Origin: an uncultured Flavobacterium sp.
GTDB taxonomy: Bacteria; Bacteroidota; Bacteroidia; Flavobacteriales; Flavobacteriaceae
Assembly (NCBI RefSeq): GCF_951805225.1
Contig: NZ_OX638201.1
Coordinates: forward strand, 5,518,001-5,582,000
Length of the DNA stretch: 64,000 bases
Direction of reading: 5' to 3'
The stretch's first letter is position 1; each line of letters opens with the position of its first letter. Made by a program: the position numbers and the translations under genes. The notes beneath the pieces were generated by a model. That model was not told where the DNA came from, did no database searches, and was given only the letters and a program-made list of their open reading frames with translations. Of this stretch, positions 18,901-28,080 are shown piece by piece.

Positions 18901-21900
18901 CCCTAAATTCTACGAATTTTGAGCAAGGAAATGTTGAATATATTCAGTTCTGGGTTCTGGATCCTTATGTTGGAAATGGAGAAGCACAAACAAATAATAC
19001 AGGAAAAATATATTTCAATTTAGGGGAAGTTTCCGAAGATGTTTTAAAAGACGGAAGAAAACAATATGAAAACGGATTAGGACCGGATCAGATAATGGTA
19101 AATCCGCAGCCAATTTGGGGAGATGTTCCAGCTTCACAATCTTTGATTTATGCCTTTGATACAAATGCAGATAATCGTAGAAATCAAGATATTGGTTTAG
19201 ATGGTTTGCCGGATTCAAAAGAAGGTTCTGTATATACGAATTATGCAACTGAAGCAGATCCTGCAGCGGATAACTATATCTATTATTTAAACACGACTGG
19301 TGGAGTTCTTGATCGTTATAAAAAGTATAATGGTGTAGAAAATAATTCCGCAGTAAGTATAGATGATCCTAACCGTGGATCAACAACATTACCTGATGTT
19401 GAAGATATTAATCGTGATAATACAATGAGTACCATCAATGCTTATTATGAATATAGTATTGATATCAAACCGGGAATGCAAGTTGGACAAAACTATATTA
19501 CGGATATTCGTGATGTAACCAATATTGATTTGCCAAACGGAGGAACAACAAATGCAAGATGGATTCAGTTTAAAATTCCAGTTTCTCAGCCTCAAAAAAC
19601 TATTGGTAATATTAGTGATTTTAGATCTATTCGTTTTATGCGTATGTTTATGACTGGCTTTAACGATCAGGTGACAATGCGTTTTGGAGCTTTAGATTTA
19701 GTTCGTGGAGAATGGAGAAGATATACAGGAACTTTGGATGCAAATGATACTGACCCAACAAATGATGGAACTGAGTTTGATGTTTCGGCAGTAAATATTC
19801 AGGAAAACAGTACAAAATGTCCTGTGAATTATGTGATTCCACCAGGAGTTCAGAGAGAACAATTGTATAATAACAATACCATTATCAACCAAAATGAGCA
19901 AGCGTTAGCATTAAGAGTTGGCGGAGCAGGTTTACAACCTCTTGATTCCAGAGCAGTTTTTAAGAATGTAAGCGTAGATATGCGTCAATATAAAAAACTG
20001 AAAATGTTTTTACATGCTGAATCTTTGCCAAGCGAAGCTACATTGGAAGATGATGAAATGGTAGGATTTATTCGTTTTGGAAATGACTTTACACAAAACT
20101 TTTATCAGGTTGAGATTCCATTAAAAGTAACAAGAACCGGAGGATCATGTACAATAAGTGCAGATCAGGTTTGGATGGAAAGTAATAATATAGATCTTGC
20201 ATTGGAATTACTTACGAGTATGAAGATTAAAGCCATGAGTCTTGATCCTAATTCTCCTAAGAGAGATATTAATGGTATTTATTATCCGGATAACGATCCA
20301 GATGCTCAAGGCGGCGATGGAGACAGTAGATTGATATTAGGTATAAAAGGAAATCCTAACTTTGGTTTAGTTCGAAATTTAATGGTCGGAGTAAAAAGTA
20401 GAGTAGACCATAAAGACATCAAAGGAGAAGTTTGGTTTAATGAGCTTCGTCTTGCCGATTTAGAGAATAAAGGCGGTATGGCGGCGATATTGAATATTGA
20501 TACCAATATGGCTGATTTTGCTACAGTTTCGGCAACTGGTAAAAAGAGTACAATTGGTTTTGGATCTCTTGAACAAGGAGCTAACGAAAGAAGCCGTGAA
20601 GATCTTCAGCAATATAATATTGTTACTAATTTAAATTTAGGGCAACTATTACCGCATAAATGGGGAATCAATTTACCGTTTAATTATGCCATTGGAGAAG
20701 AGGTAATCACGCCTGAATATGATCCTTTTAATCAGGATATAAAATTAGATCAGTTGATTAGTGAAACTACGGATCAAACTGAAAAAGATAATATCAGAAC
20801 TCGTGCTGTTGACTATACAAAACGAAGAAGCATCAACTTTATTGGAGTGAAAAAGGATAGAGCGCCTGAGCAAAAACCACACATTTATGATGTTGAGAAT
20901 CTAACATTTTCGCAATCGTATAATGAAGTTAATCGTCATGATTATGAAGTAGAAACATATCAGGATCAACAATCGAATACGGCGGTAAATTATGCTTATA
21001 CTTTTCAGCCTAAAGAAGTAGTTCCTTTTAAAACGACCAAATTCATGAAAACAAGTGAATATTGGAAGATTTTAAGTGACTTTAATTTTAATTATTTGCC
21101 ATCTAATATTACGTTTAATACCAATATTTTAAGACAAAGCAATCGTCAACAGTTTAGAGATGTTGAAACACAAGGAATTCCGGTTTCCCCGCTTTTCAGA
21201 AGGAATTTTGCATTTAATTATCAATATGGTTTTGGTTATAATTTAACAAAATCATTGAAAGTAAATTATACTGCTGCATCAAATAATATTGTTAAAAATT
21301 TCTTGAATGACGATAATACGCCTAAGCAAGATTTTAATATTTGGGATGATTATTTGGATATTGGAACGCCAAATCAACACGTTCAGCAATTAGTATTGAA
21401 TTACGAAATTCCTATTAATAAAATCCCTGTTTTTAGTTTTGTAAAAGCGAGTTATTCTTATACGGCAGATTATAGCTGGCAACGTTCTTCGTCTGCGTTT
21501 GCTGATATTGATGTACAAAATCCGGATGGATCAACATCACAGTACAATTTAGGGAATACGATTCAGAATGCAAATTCGAATACATTGACTACGACATTTA
21601 ATATGAATATGTTGTATAAATATTTAGGTTTAACACCAGGAGCAAAATCTGCTAAGGCAAAACCTAAGGCAGCGGCACCGCCAAAACCAGGAGAGAAAAT
21701 TGTGAATACAGCAAAACCGGTTGTAAGCAATAGTCCTTTCTATGATGGTTTGATAGGAGTGCTGACAAGTGTAAAAAACATTCAGGTAAATTATACTAAA
21801 AATAGTGGAACTGTTTTACCAGGATATACGCCAAGTGTAGGATTCTTTGGAACATCGAGACCAACATTAGGATTTGTTTTTGGTAGTCAGGATGATATAC

Positions 21901-23174
21901 GTTATGAATCGGCTAAAAATGGTTGGTTGACAGATTATCAGGATTTCAACCAAAACTTTACGCAGGTAACAAATAAGCTTTTGAAAGTAACTGCAAACAT
22001 TGATTTACTGCCGGATTTAAAAATCGATTTGGCAATGGACCGTGCTTATTCTCAAAATACATCAGAACAATATAGTGTTGACCCGGTTAGTAGAGAATAT
22101 TTGCCATTATCACCGTATACATACGGAATGTTTTCTATTTCTACTGTATTGATAAAGACAGCTTTTTCTACAAGTAATGAAACACAATCAGCGGCATTTG
22201 ATGATTTTAGAAATAATCGTTTGATAATTGCAAATCGTTTGGCGGAGGATAGATATGGAGCTATAATTCCAAGATATGATGCCTCAACGCTTCCGGCAGA
22301 AGATAATGCGGTACCGATCGAAAATTTGGCAAATCCTAATAATACTCAAAGAAAGCAAATATTATCAAATGATGGATATCCAGTTGGATATGGTAAAAGT
22401 AATCAGGCAGTATTATTACCGGCTTTCCTTGCTGCTTATACCGGAGCTGATGCATCGAATGTTTCAACAGGAATTTTTAGAAGTTTCCCAATACCAAACT
22501 GGAGTATTAAGTACAATGGTTTAATGCGTTATAAGTTTTTTAAAGATAAATTCAAACGATTCTCATTACAAAATAATTATAGAGCGTCTTATACAATAAA
22601 CCAGTTCAGATCTAATTTTGACTATGCTGAAAATCCGAATGGACAAGATATTAATAGCAATTTCTTCAATAAAACGATCATGTCAAATGTCAATTTGGTA
22701 GAGCAGTTTAGTCCGCTTATTCGTGTTGATTTTGAGTTGAAGAGTTCATTGCGTATTCTTACTGAGATTAAGAAAGACAGAGCATTGTCGATGAGTTTTG
22801 ATAATAATTTGTTGACAGAAGTTAAAGGAGTTGAATATGTTGTAGGATTAGGATATCGATTTAAAGATGTCATTTTCTCATCGAGATTAGCGGATAGTCC
22901 AACAGGAATTATTAAAAGTGATATCAATATAAAAGCTGATTTTTCTTTTAGAAATAATGAAACATTAGTACGTTATTTAGATTATGACAATAATCAATTG
23001 GCGGCAGGTCAGAACATTTGGTCGCTAAAAATGACGGCAGATTATGCGTTTAGTAAAAACCTTACGGCAATATTTTATTACGATCACTCGTTCTCAAAAG
23101 CAGTAATTTCAACATCATTTCCATTAACGAATATTAGATCAGGATTTACACTTAGATATAATTTCGGAAATTAA
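15930..23174 (+). CDS. sprA: T9SS outer-membrane translocon / gliding motility protein SprA
   Basis: 2,414 residues, about the length of F. johnsoniae SprA. SprA (Sov in Porphyromonas) forms the giant beta-barrel channel through which T9SS cargo crosses the outer membrane. It is needed for gliding and for adhesin export. A signal peptide ends near GNVLRAQ. The body is beta-rich throughout, with family features such as YVDDFEGSQS and the PFxNSIND stretch near residue 880, and an Ala/Lys/Pro-rich linker around residue 1910 (KAKPKAAAPPKPG). The C-terminus ends with strand motifs (SGFTLRYNFGN). The ruvA gene before it and gcvH after it agree with the F. johnsoniae order as I recall it. It would export the adhesin encoded at the window start. 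Confidence 0.97.
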   Translation: MRKICIFLLVLFCGNVLRAQVNPAVKDTTKTQFSTGKVEIEDPPSILSAYRYDPITDRYIYTSSVDGFSINYPIVLTPKEYEDLVLKESRRDYFKKKSDAIDGKKAGSEANKKNLLPRYYINSSLFESVFGSNTIDVKPTGSVEMDLGIRYTKQDNPSFSPRNRSSLTFDFDQRISMSLMGKVGTRLDVNANYDTQSTFAFQNLFKLAYSPSEDDIIQKVEVGNVSMPLNSTLIRGAQSLFGVKTQLQFGKTTITGVFSEQKSQTKSIVAEGGGTVQNFDLYALDYDNDRHFFLSQYFRNKYDASLQKYPFIDSRVQVTRIEVWVTNKQNRVSTTSNNLRNVIALQDLGEAQATGIPDNQVVVVNPTTGFFNNPVDTPAENDNNKYDPAAIGQPGSFLNSNIREIVTAKSGFNNANVSEGSDYSVLENARKLNANEFTFNAQLGYISLQQRLANDEILAVAYEYTIGGKVYQVGEFGSDGVDGTIVTGNTPSNQAIITQSLILKMLKSSLTNVQNPVWNLMMKNVYQIPQAYQIKQDDFRLNILYTDPSPINYITSVQGSSFPANPTPDNKVDQTPLLNVFNLDRLNYNNDPQTGGDGFFDYIPGITVDVQNGRIIFTTKEPFGKLLFDKLNTGSGENYSDPSTYNPNQKKYVFNNMYRNTQSGALQDSDKNKFLLRGKYKSSGSNGIPIGAFNVPQGSVVVMAAGRRLVEGIDYSVDYQLGRVQILDPSLQASNTPIEVSLENNSIFGQQTRRFMGFNIEHKISDNFIVGGTYLKMTERPFTQKSSYGQESVNNTIFGFNGTYSTEVPFLTRLVNKLPNIDTDVPSNLSIRGEVAFLRPDAPKASDFEGEATIYVDDFEGSQSTIDMRSAYAWSLASTPFVNSINDNTFNANSSTLEYGYKRAKLAWYTIDPIFYTSKPSGISNDDLSLNTTRRIYSRELYPNTDIAQGQIQVINTLDLTYYPSDRGPYNNNPNFGTDPASSNFGGIMRSLNSTNFEQGNVEYIQFWVLDPYVGNGEAQTNNTGKIYFNLGEVSEDVLKDGRKQYENGLGPDQIMVNPQPIWGDVPASQSLIYAFDTNADNRRNQDIGLDGLPDSKEGSVYTNYATEADPAADNYIYYLNTTGGVLDRYKKYNGVENNSAVSIDDPNRGSTTLPDVEDINRDNTMSTINAYYEYSIDIKPGMQVGQNYITDIRDVTNIDLPNGGTTNARWIQFKIPVSQPQKTIGNISDFRSIRFMRMFMTGFNDQVTMRFGALDLVRGEWRRYTGTLDANDTDPTNDGTEFDVSAVNIQENSTKCPVNYVIPPGVQREQLYNNNTIINQNEQALALRVGGAGLQPLDSRAVFKNVSVDMRQYKKLKMFLHAESLPSEATLEDDEMVGFIRFGNDFTQNFYQVEIPLKVTRTGGSCTISADQVWMESNNIDLALELLTSMKIKAMSLDPNSPKRDINGIYYPDNDPDAQGGDGDSRLILGIKGNPNFGLVRNLMVGVKSRVDHKDIKGEVWFNELRLADLENKGGMAAILNIDTNMADFATVSATGKKSTIGFGSLEQGANERSREDLQQYNIVTNLNLGQLLPHKWGINLPFNYAIGEEVITPEYDPFNQDIKLDQLISETTDQTEKDNIRTRAVDYTKRRSINFIGVKKDRAPEQKPHIYDVENLTFSQSYNEVNRHDYEVETYQDQQSNTAVNYAYTFQPKEVVPFKTTKFMKTSEYWKILSDFNFNYLPSNITFNTNILRQSNRQQFRDVETQGIPVSPLFRRNFAFNYQYGFGYNLTKSLKVNYTAASNNIVKNFLNDDNTPKQDFNIWDDYLDIGTPNQHVQQLVLNYEIPINKIPVFSFVKASYSYTADYSWQRSSSAFADIDVQNPDGSTSQYNLGNTIQNANSNTLTTTFNMNMLYKYLGLTPGAKSAKAKPKAAAPPKPGEKIVNTAKPVVSNSPFYDGLIGVLTSVKNIQVNYTKNSGTVLPGYTPSVGFFGTSRPTLGFVFGSQDDIRYESAKNGWLTDYQDFNQNFTQVTNKLLKVTANIDLLPDLKIDLAMDRAYSQNTSEQYSVDPVSREYLPLSPYTYGMFSISTVLIKTAFSTSNETQSAAFDDFRNNRLIIANRLAEDRYGAIIPRYDASTLPAEDNAVPIENLANPNNTQRKQILSNDGYPVGYGKSNQAVLLPAFLAAYTGADASNVSTGIFRSFPIPNWSIKYNGLMRYKFFKDKFKRFSLQNNYRASYTINQFRSNFDYAENPNGQDINSNFFNKTIMSNVNLVEQFSPLIRVDFELKSSLRILTEIKKDRALSMSFDNNLLTEVKGVEYVVGLGYRFKDVIFSSRLADSPTGIIKSDINIKADFSFRNNETLVRYLDYDNNQLAAGQNIWSLKMTADYAFSKNLTAIFYYDHSFSKAVISTSFPLTNIRSGFTLRYNFGN

Positions 23175-23210
23175 TTTTTAGTTTCTAAAGTAGATTTCTT
23201 AGAAGATTAT

Positions 23211-23218
23211 TACATTTG
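23211..23218 (+). promoter_or_regulatory. -7 box upstream of gcvH, decides its start
   Basis: TACATTTG matches TAnnTTTG. A GTG in frame with gcvH at 23218 overlaps this box, so translation must begin at the ATG at 23260, about 41 bp downstream. Confidence 0.6.
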
Positions 23219-23259
23219 TGACGGAATTACTAAATTATCAATTTTCAAACAACACAATT

Positions 23260-23640
23260 ATGAGCATACCAGCAAATTTAAAGTACACAAAAGATCACGA
23301 ATGGGTTAGCATCGAAGGAGATGTTGCAACTGTAGGAATTACTCATTTTGCACAAAAAGAGTTAGGAGATATCGTGTATGTTGAAGTAGAAACTTTAGAT
23401 CAGACACTTGATAAAGATGAGGTTTTTGGAACAGTTGAGGCTGTTAAAACAGTTTCTGATTTGTTTTTACCTTTAACAGGAGAAATTATTGCTTTTAATG
23501 AAAGCTTGGAAAGTGCTCCTGAAACAGTAAATTCTGATCCTTACGGAGATGGATGGATGATTAAAATAAAAATTTCTGATGCATCAGAAGTAGATAGTTT
23601 GTTGTCTGCTGAAGCTTACACACAATTAATCGGTGCCTAA
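23260..23640 (+). CDS. gcvH: Glycine cleavage system H protein
   Basis: 126 residues, normal for GcvH. It is the lipoyl carrier that shuttles the aminomethyl group between the P, T and L proteins of the glycine cleavage complex in the cytoplasm. Seen: opening MSIPANLKYTKDHEW, then the lipoylation segment TVEAVKTVSDLF with the modified Lys, and NSDPYGDGWMIKI. The other glycine cleavage genes are not in the window. The start is chosen as the ATG because the upstream in-frame GTG lies in the -7 box. The stop overlaps the next gene by 8 bp. Confidence 0.97.
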   Translation: MSIPANLKYTKDHEWVSIEGDVATVGITHFAQKELGDIVYVEVETLDQTLDKDEVFGTVEAVKTVSDLFLPLTGEIIAFNESLESAPETVNSDPYGDGWMIKIKISDASEVDSLLSAEAYTQLIGA

Positions 23641-24016
23641 ACAGTTACTCTTAATCTGGGCAATTATTTGTTCGGGAATTATTGCTTATTTCTGTCTGAT
23701 TGATTCAGGTAAGATTCCGGTAGTGAATTTTCCGAGCATTGATAAAATCGTGCATTTTTGTTTTCATTTTGGATTTACAATCTCCTGGATTGTTTTTTTT
23801 AAGAAAGAACTTAAAGGAAGAGAAGCAGATGATTATAAAGCATATTTGATTTCGTTTATATTTTCTGTTTTTTTTGGAATTACGATCGAGATTTTACAAA
23901 GTGTTTTAACAACAACACGAGCATCAGATGTAACAGATGTTTTAGCAAATGCACTTGGTGCAACTATAGCAGTTTTTACTGCAATAGCCTTCAAGAAGCA
24001 ATTAGATAAAATATAA
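23633..24016 (+). CDS. VanZ family membrane protein
   Basis: 127 residues starting at a GTG that overlaps the end of gcvH by 8 bp, indicating translational coupling. Hydrophobic segments at about 5-23, 38-55, 74-95 and 104-121 suggest four membrane helices. The family motifs DKIVHFCFHFGFT and GITIEILQS with a following ASDVTDVLANALGA segment are visible. VanZ confers low-level teicoplanin resistance in enterococci, but the function of most family members, including this gcvH-linked type in Flavobacteriia, is unknown. Followed by a terminator with a UUCG loop. Confidence 0.9.
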   Translation: MPKQLLLIWAIICSGIIAYFCLIDSGKIPVVNFPSIDKIVHFCFHFGFTISWIVFFKKELKGREADDYKAYLISFIFSVFFGITIEILQSVLTTTRASDVTDVLANALGATIAVFTAIAFKKQLDKI

Positions 24017-24026
24017 GAATATAACT

Positions 24027-24048
24027 ACCCACTTCGGTGGGTTTTTTA
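24027..24048 (+). terminator. Terminator with UUCG tetraloop after the vanZ-like gene
   Basis: ACCCAC and GTGGGT arms (24027-24032, 24037-24042) enclose TTCG and are followed by six T. Confidence 0.88.
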
Positions 24049-24096
24049 TTGTCTAAAAATCAGGCTTTACAACGAGTTTTTTTTGAATTTAAAATG

Positions 24097-24104
24097 TATT
24101 TTTG
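24097..24104 (+). promoter_or_regulatory. -7 box upstream of deoC
   Basis: TATTTTTG matches TAnnTTTG and lies 26 bp before the ATG at 24131. It falls downstream of a possible in-frame earlier start at 24083, which argues against that start. Confidence 0.55.
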
Positions 24105-24130
24105 TCCCAATTCAAAATAATTTCAAAATC

Positions 24131-24874
24131 ATGAATGTCAAGCAATATTTGGATTCGACTTATTTAAAAACTGCCTCTCAAGCCGGACTTACAGACGCCG
24201 AAAATGAGGGCGTTGTAAAGAGTGCAATTAGCGAGGCAATTCTGGAAGGATTTAAGCTGATTATGATTCGTCCGGAATATGTGGCTTTAGCCAAAGAAAT
24301 GATTTTGAAAGCCAATTCGACTTTGTTAATTGGTACTGTTATTGATTTTCCAGAAGGTGCATCAAGTATTGAATCGAAAATCAAAGAAGCAAATGAAGCA
24401 ATTGAAAATGGAGCAGACGATTTAGATTTTGTCTGTAATTATGAAGCCTTCAAAAGAGGTGAAATTGCTTTGTTGAAAGAAGAAATTTTATTTGGAACTC
24501 AAATAGGTTTAGCAAATAATAAAACAGTAAAATGGATTATTGAAGTTGCTGCCTTAACAGATAAAGAAATTATTCAGCTCTCGGCATTGATAAAAAATGT
24601 TGTGATGTCAAACTTTAAAGAAGAAAATTATGCTTCTGTTTTTGTGAAGTCATCAACAGGTTTTTTCAAAACCGAAGACAATGCTCCAAACGGAGCGACA
24701 ATTCCAACTATAATTATGATGTTAGAAAATGCGTCCCCTTTACAGGTAAAAGCTGCCGGTGGAGTAAGGTCGTATGATGACGCAATAGAAATGATTCGTT
24801 TAGGTGTTAAACGTATCGGAACTTCGGCTGCAAAAGCAATTGCAAACGGAGAAAATACCACAAATCAATATTAA
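24131..24874 (+). CDS. deoC: Deoxyribose-phosphate aldolase
   Basis: 247 residues. DeoC cleaves 2-deoxyribose 5-phosphate to glyceraldehyde 3-phosphate and acetaldehyde in deoxynucleoside catabolism, through a Schiff-base lysine. Seen: opening MNVKQYLDSTYLKT, the phosphate/substrate segment VIDFPEGASS, DDLDFVCNY, the catalytic Lys in FVKSSTGFF, and the phosphate-binding AAGGVRSYDDA near the C-terminus. The ATG at 24131 follows a -7 box, whereas an upstream in-frame start at 24083 precedes that box. The remB-like gene starts on the very next base after its stop, so the two are cotranscribed. Confidence 0.96.
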   Translation: MNVKQYLDSTYLKTASQAGLTDAENEGVVKSAISEAILEGFKLIMIRPEYVALAKEMILKANSTLLIGTVIDFPEGASSIESKIKEANEAIENGADDLDFVCNYEAFKRGEIALLKEEILFGTQIGLANNKTVKWIIEVAALTDKEIIQLSALIKNVVMSNFKEENYASVFVKSSTGFFKTEDNAPNGATIPTIIMMLENASPLQVKAAGGVRSYDDAIEMIRLGVKRIGTSAAKAIANGENTTNQY

Positions 24875-27016
24875 ATGAAAACCAAAATTTACGTGAATAA
24901 GATTTCTTTATCTTTTATTTTTACATTATCTGTCTTATTTGCTTTTTCTCAGGAAAATAATAATGCTTCTATAAAACCGGGTTTTACTGCAGAGCAATTT
25001 CCTGTTTTTTCAAATTGTGAAAATTTAGAAGCGAAGAAATTAGAGAATTGTTTTTACAAAGAAGTTCAGGATTTTGTGTTTCAGAATTTTGAAGTTCCTG
25101 AAAAATCAAAACAAAATAATTATAAAGGAGAAGTAAAAGTGCTTTTTGAAGTTGATGTTAATGGTGAGTTTAAAGTAATTTATGTTAATGCCGCCAATGA
25201 CGAATTATCTGAAGAAGCAAAACGTGTTTTTGGTAAATTTCCAAAAATAAAACCTTCAACATACAATGGAAAACCAACGTATTCAAAATATACAATTTCT
25301 ATTGGTATTCCATTAAAAAGTTCAGCTCAAATTGCTGAAGAAGCTTTGGCTGCAGCCCAAATTCTAAAACCAGTTGAAAAACCTATGACAGAATTGGATA
25401 GTATTGTGTATAAAAAATACAATAATCCTGAATTCGAAAGTCATTTGAATATTCCGTTTACTCATAGTTATTATGCGCAATTTGATGGCGCTATGAATCA
25501 GGTAGGGACTAATAATCATACCGCTTCTAAACCGTATACTTATGCTGAGGTTTCGAAATATTATAATTTAAAAGCGGTAAACGAATCACTTCAAAAGAAT
25601 GTTTCGACTTGGTTAGGAAGAAAATGGTGGAATGAAAATTTAGTTCAAATTCAAGGTGAAGGTTATTGGTTATCGCTAAATCCTATTGTTGATTTGCAAA
25701 TGGGAAAAGCTTCAGATCTTGATGCATCCTATACTTATGTAAATACAAGGGCATTGAATTTTAGAGGAGGTTTGGGTAAACAATTGAACTTTACAACCAC
25801 GGTTTTTGAAAGTCAGGGAAGATTTGCGGGTTATTTTAATGATTATGCAGAATCTATAAAACCATCGGGAGGAAATCCGGCAATTATTCCCGGAGTAGGA
25901 ATTGCAAAACGATTTAAAACTGATGCTTACGATTTTCCTTTAGCGGAAGCTAATCTTACATATGTTCCTAGTAAATATTTTGATTTTCAGTTAGGTTACG
26001 GACGTAATTTTATTGGAGATGGATATCGTTCTCTTCTTGAAAGTGATGGAGCAAGTCCATATCCATATTTTAAAATCAACACGACTTTCTGGAAGATAAA
26101 ATATACAAACACCTATATGTGGCTTAAGGATGTTCGACCGGATGTTACGGTTGAAAAAACATACGCAACAAAATTTATGGCAAACCATTATTTAAGCTGG
26201 AATGTTTCGAATAAATTGAATTTAGGTTTCTTTGAATCTGTAGTTTGGACGGATACCAATAATAGAGGTTTTGATGTGAACTTTGTAAATCCAATTATTT
26301 TTTATCGAACAGTAGAGTTTACATCGTCTTCTAAAAGTGGTAATGCGCTTTTAGGATTTACAGGTAAATACAAGTGGAACAATAATGTTAATTTGTATGG
26401 GCAATTTTTGCTGGATGAATTTTCGGTTGGAGATATGGCAAAAGGAGAACAAAGCTGGAAGAATAAATTTGGTTATCAATTAGGTGCAAAATACTTCAAT
26501 GCTTTTAAAGTAAAAGATTTGTTGCTGCAATTAGAGTATAATCATGTTCGGCCTTATGTGTATTCTCATAGCGCGGTTATTACCAATTATGGTCACAATA
26601 ATCAAAGTATTGGGCATCAATGGGGAGGTAATTTTGAAGAACTTGTAATGATTGGACGTTATCATAAAGGGCGTTATTATGCAGATGGAAAAATAACAGT
26701 TGGAACACGTGGTTTAGATTTTGATACCGCTCAAAACAGCTTTAATTACGGAGGTAATATTTATAAAAGTTACGACGTAAATCGTCCGTATGATACGGGA
26801 GTAAAAGTAGGTCAGGGAAATAAAACAAGTGTTTTTATTGCGGATTTTCAAGGAGGATATGTGATTAATCCAATGACAAACTTGAAGTTATTTGGAAGTT
26901 TGATTTATAGAAACTTTGATCCAACACAAGAGACTGCGACTACTTTCAAGCAAAACACGACTTGGTTTAGCATCGGATTACGTACAGATGTCTTTAATTG
27001 GTATTTTGATTACTAG
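24875..27016 (+). CDS. remB: Gliding motility protein RemB-like, Wzi/capsule-assembly-type outer-membrane barrel
   Basis: 713 residues. A signal peptide ends near LFAFSQ. Residues about 45-150 resemble a TonB C-terminal fold (YKGEVKVLFEVDVNGEFKVI then SKYTISIGIPL). The remainder is an outer-membrane beta-barrel of the Wzi/capsule-assembly type, with GYGRNFIGDGYRSLL, YLSWNVSNKLNLGFFE and C-terminal GLRTDVFNWYFDY. In F. johnsoniae, RemB is an outer-membrane protein connected with colony spreading. I recall it lying between deoC and a heme O synthase gene, as here. It starts directly after deoC. The symbol rests on family and gene order; the exact molecular role is not established. Confidence 0.8.
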   Translation: MKTKIYVNKISLSFIFTLSVLFAFSQENNNASIKPGFTAEQFPVFSNCENLEAKKLENCFYKEVQDFVFQNFEVPEKSKQNNYKGEVKVLFEVDVNGEFKVIYVNAANDELSEEAKRVFGKFPKIKPSTYNGKPTYSKYTISIGIPLKSSAQIAEEALAAAQILKPVEKPMTELDSIVYKKYNNPEFESHLNIPFTHSYYAQFDGAMNQVGTNNHTASKPYTYAEVSKYYNLKAVNESLQKNVSTWLGRKWWNENLVQIQGEGYWLSLNPIVDLQMGKASDLDASYTYVNTRALNFRGGLGKQLNFTTTVFESQGRFAGYFNDYAESIKPSGGNPAIIPGVGIAKRFKTDAYDFPLAEANLTYVPSKYFDFQLGYGRNFIGDGYRSLLESDGASPYPYFKINTTFWKIKYTNTYMWLKDVRPDVTVEKTYATKFMANHYLSWNVSNKLNLGFFESVVWTDTNNRGFDVNFVNPIIFYRTVEFTSSSKSGNALLGFTGKYKWNNNVNLYGQFLLDEFSVGDMAKGEQSWKNKFGYQLGAKYFNAFKVKDLLLQLEYNHVRPYVYSHSAVITNYGHNNQSIGHQWGGNFEELVMIGRYHKGRYYADGKITVGTRGLDFDTAQNSFNYGGNIYKSYDVNRPYDTGVKVGQGNKTSVFIADFQGGYVINPMTNLKLFGSLIYRNFDPTQETATTFKQNTTWFSIGLRTDVFNWYFDY

Positions 27017-27132
27017 TATTTTTAATAAGATTTTTCGAAATAATTGTGTTAAAGATTGGCAAGTCCTTATTTTGTAAAGGTTTTATTGAAAAAAATCTAA
27101 TTTTATAGGTCATGATTCTACAATCTAATTTG

Positions 27133-27140
27133 TACATTTG
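27133..27140 (+). promoter_or_regulatory. -7 box upstream of cyoE
   Basis: TACATTTG matches TAnnTTTG and lies 36 bp before the TTG start, at the head of the oxidase operon. Confidence 0.6.
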
Positions 27141-27175
27141 CACCACTCAAAAAAAACATACAAACAATTACCGTA

Positions 27176-28078
27176 TTGAACGCTACTAAAAATACATTTT
27201 CAATAAAATCAATATTTAACGATTTCAAAGAGATAACAAAGGCTGGTTTGGCTATTAGTGTGTTGTTTTCTTCCATTGCCGGATATTTGTTAGGTGTTAA
27301 TGATGCGCATCCTTTTAAATGGAGCGTTTTGATTGTTTTGATGATTGGAGGTTATTGTATGGTTGGAGCATCAAATGCTTTTAATCAGGTAATCGAAAAA
27401 GATATCGATTCTTTAATGGATCGTACTAAAAATCGTCCGGTTCCTTCTGGGCGTATGTCACCAAGAGTGGCTTTGTTTGTAGCAAGTTTGCTTACAATAA
27501 TTGGCATAACTTTATTGTATACAATCAATGCGAAGTCGGCAATGTTTGCTGCAATTTCAATATTTTTATATACAAGCATTTATACACCTTTAAAAACAGT
27601 AACTTCGTTATCAGTTTTTGTCGGTGCATTTCCGGGTGCAATTCCGTTTATGTTAGGCTGGGTTGCAGCAACAGGAGAATTTGGTATCGAAGCCGGAACC
27701 TTGTTTTTAATTCAGTTTTTCTGGCAATTCCCTCATTTCTGGGCAATCGGATGGTTTTTATATGAAGATTACGAAAAGGCAGGTATCTTTATGCTTCCAA
27801 CAGGAAAAAAAGATAAAGGAACTGCTTTACAGATTATATTATATACAGTTTGGCTTATCATAGCGTCATTATTGCCGGTTTTAGGATATACAGGGCAATT
27901 ATTTATTACGCCAATCGCGGCAATTTTAGTCTTTTTATTAGGATTGTGGATGTTGTTTTATGCAGTTCGTTTGTATCAATTAAGAACGGCAAAAGCAGCA
28001 AGAACATTGATGTTGGTAAGTGTTTCGTATATCTCATTATTGCAAATAATATATATAGTAGATAAATTTTTAAGATAG
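27176..28078 (+). CDS. cyoE: Protoheme IX farnesyltransferase (heme O synthase)
   Basis: 300 residues from a TTG start. The next in-frame ATG lies well inside the first membrane region, and the -7 box 36 bp upstream supports this start. The enzyme transfers a farnesyl group to heme b to make heme O, the precursor of heme A in cytochrome oxidases. It is a UbiA-superfamily membrane protein with 7-9 helices. The prenyl-diphosphate binding motif NAFNQVIEKDIDSLMDRTKNRP carries the aspartates, and a second conserved region is GWFLYEDYEKAG. It begins an operon with oxidase subunit III genes 2 bp downstream. Confidence 0.95.
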   Translation: MNATKNTFSIKSIFNDFKEITKAGLAISVLFSSIAGYLLGVNDAHPFKWSVLIVLMIGGYCMVGASNAFNQVIEKDIDSLMDRTKNRPVPSGRMSPRVALFVASLLTIIGITLLYTINAKSAMFAAISIFLYTSIYTPLKTVTSLSVFVGAFPGAIPFMLGWVAATGEFGIEAGTLFLIQFFWQFPHFWAIGWFLYEDYEKAGIFMLPTGKKDKGTALQIILYTVWLIIASLLPVLGYTGQLFITPIAAILVFLLGLWMLFYAVRLYQLRTAKAARTLMLVSVSYISLLQIIYIVDKFLR

Positions 28079-28080
28079 TT

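Noticed and set aside
22276..22524. 82-codon plus-strand frame inside sprA
   Set aside because: Out-of-frame shadow of sprA with a biased composition (many Tyr, Gln, Met).
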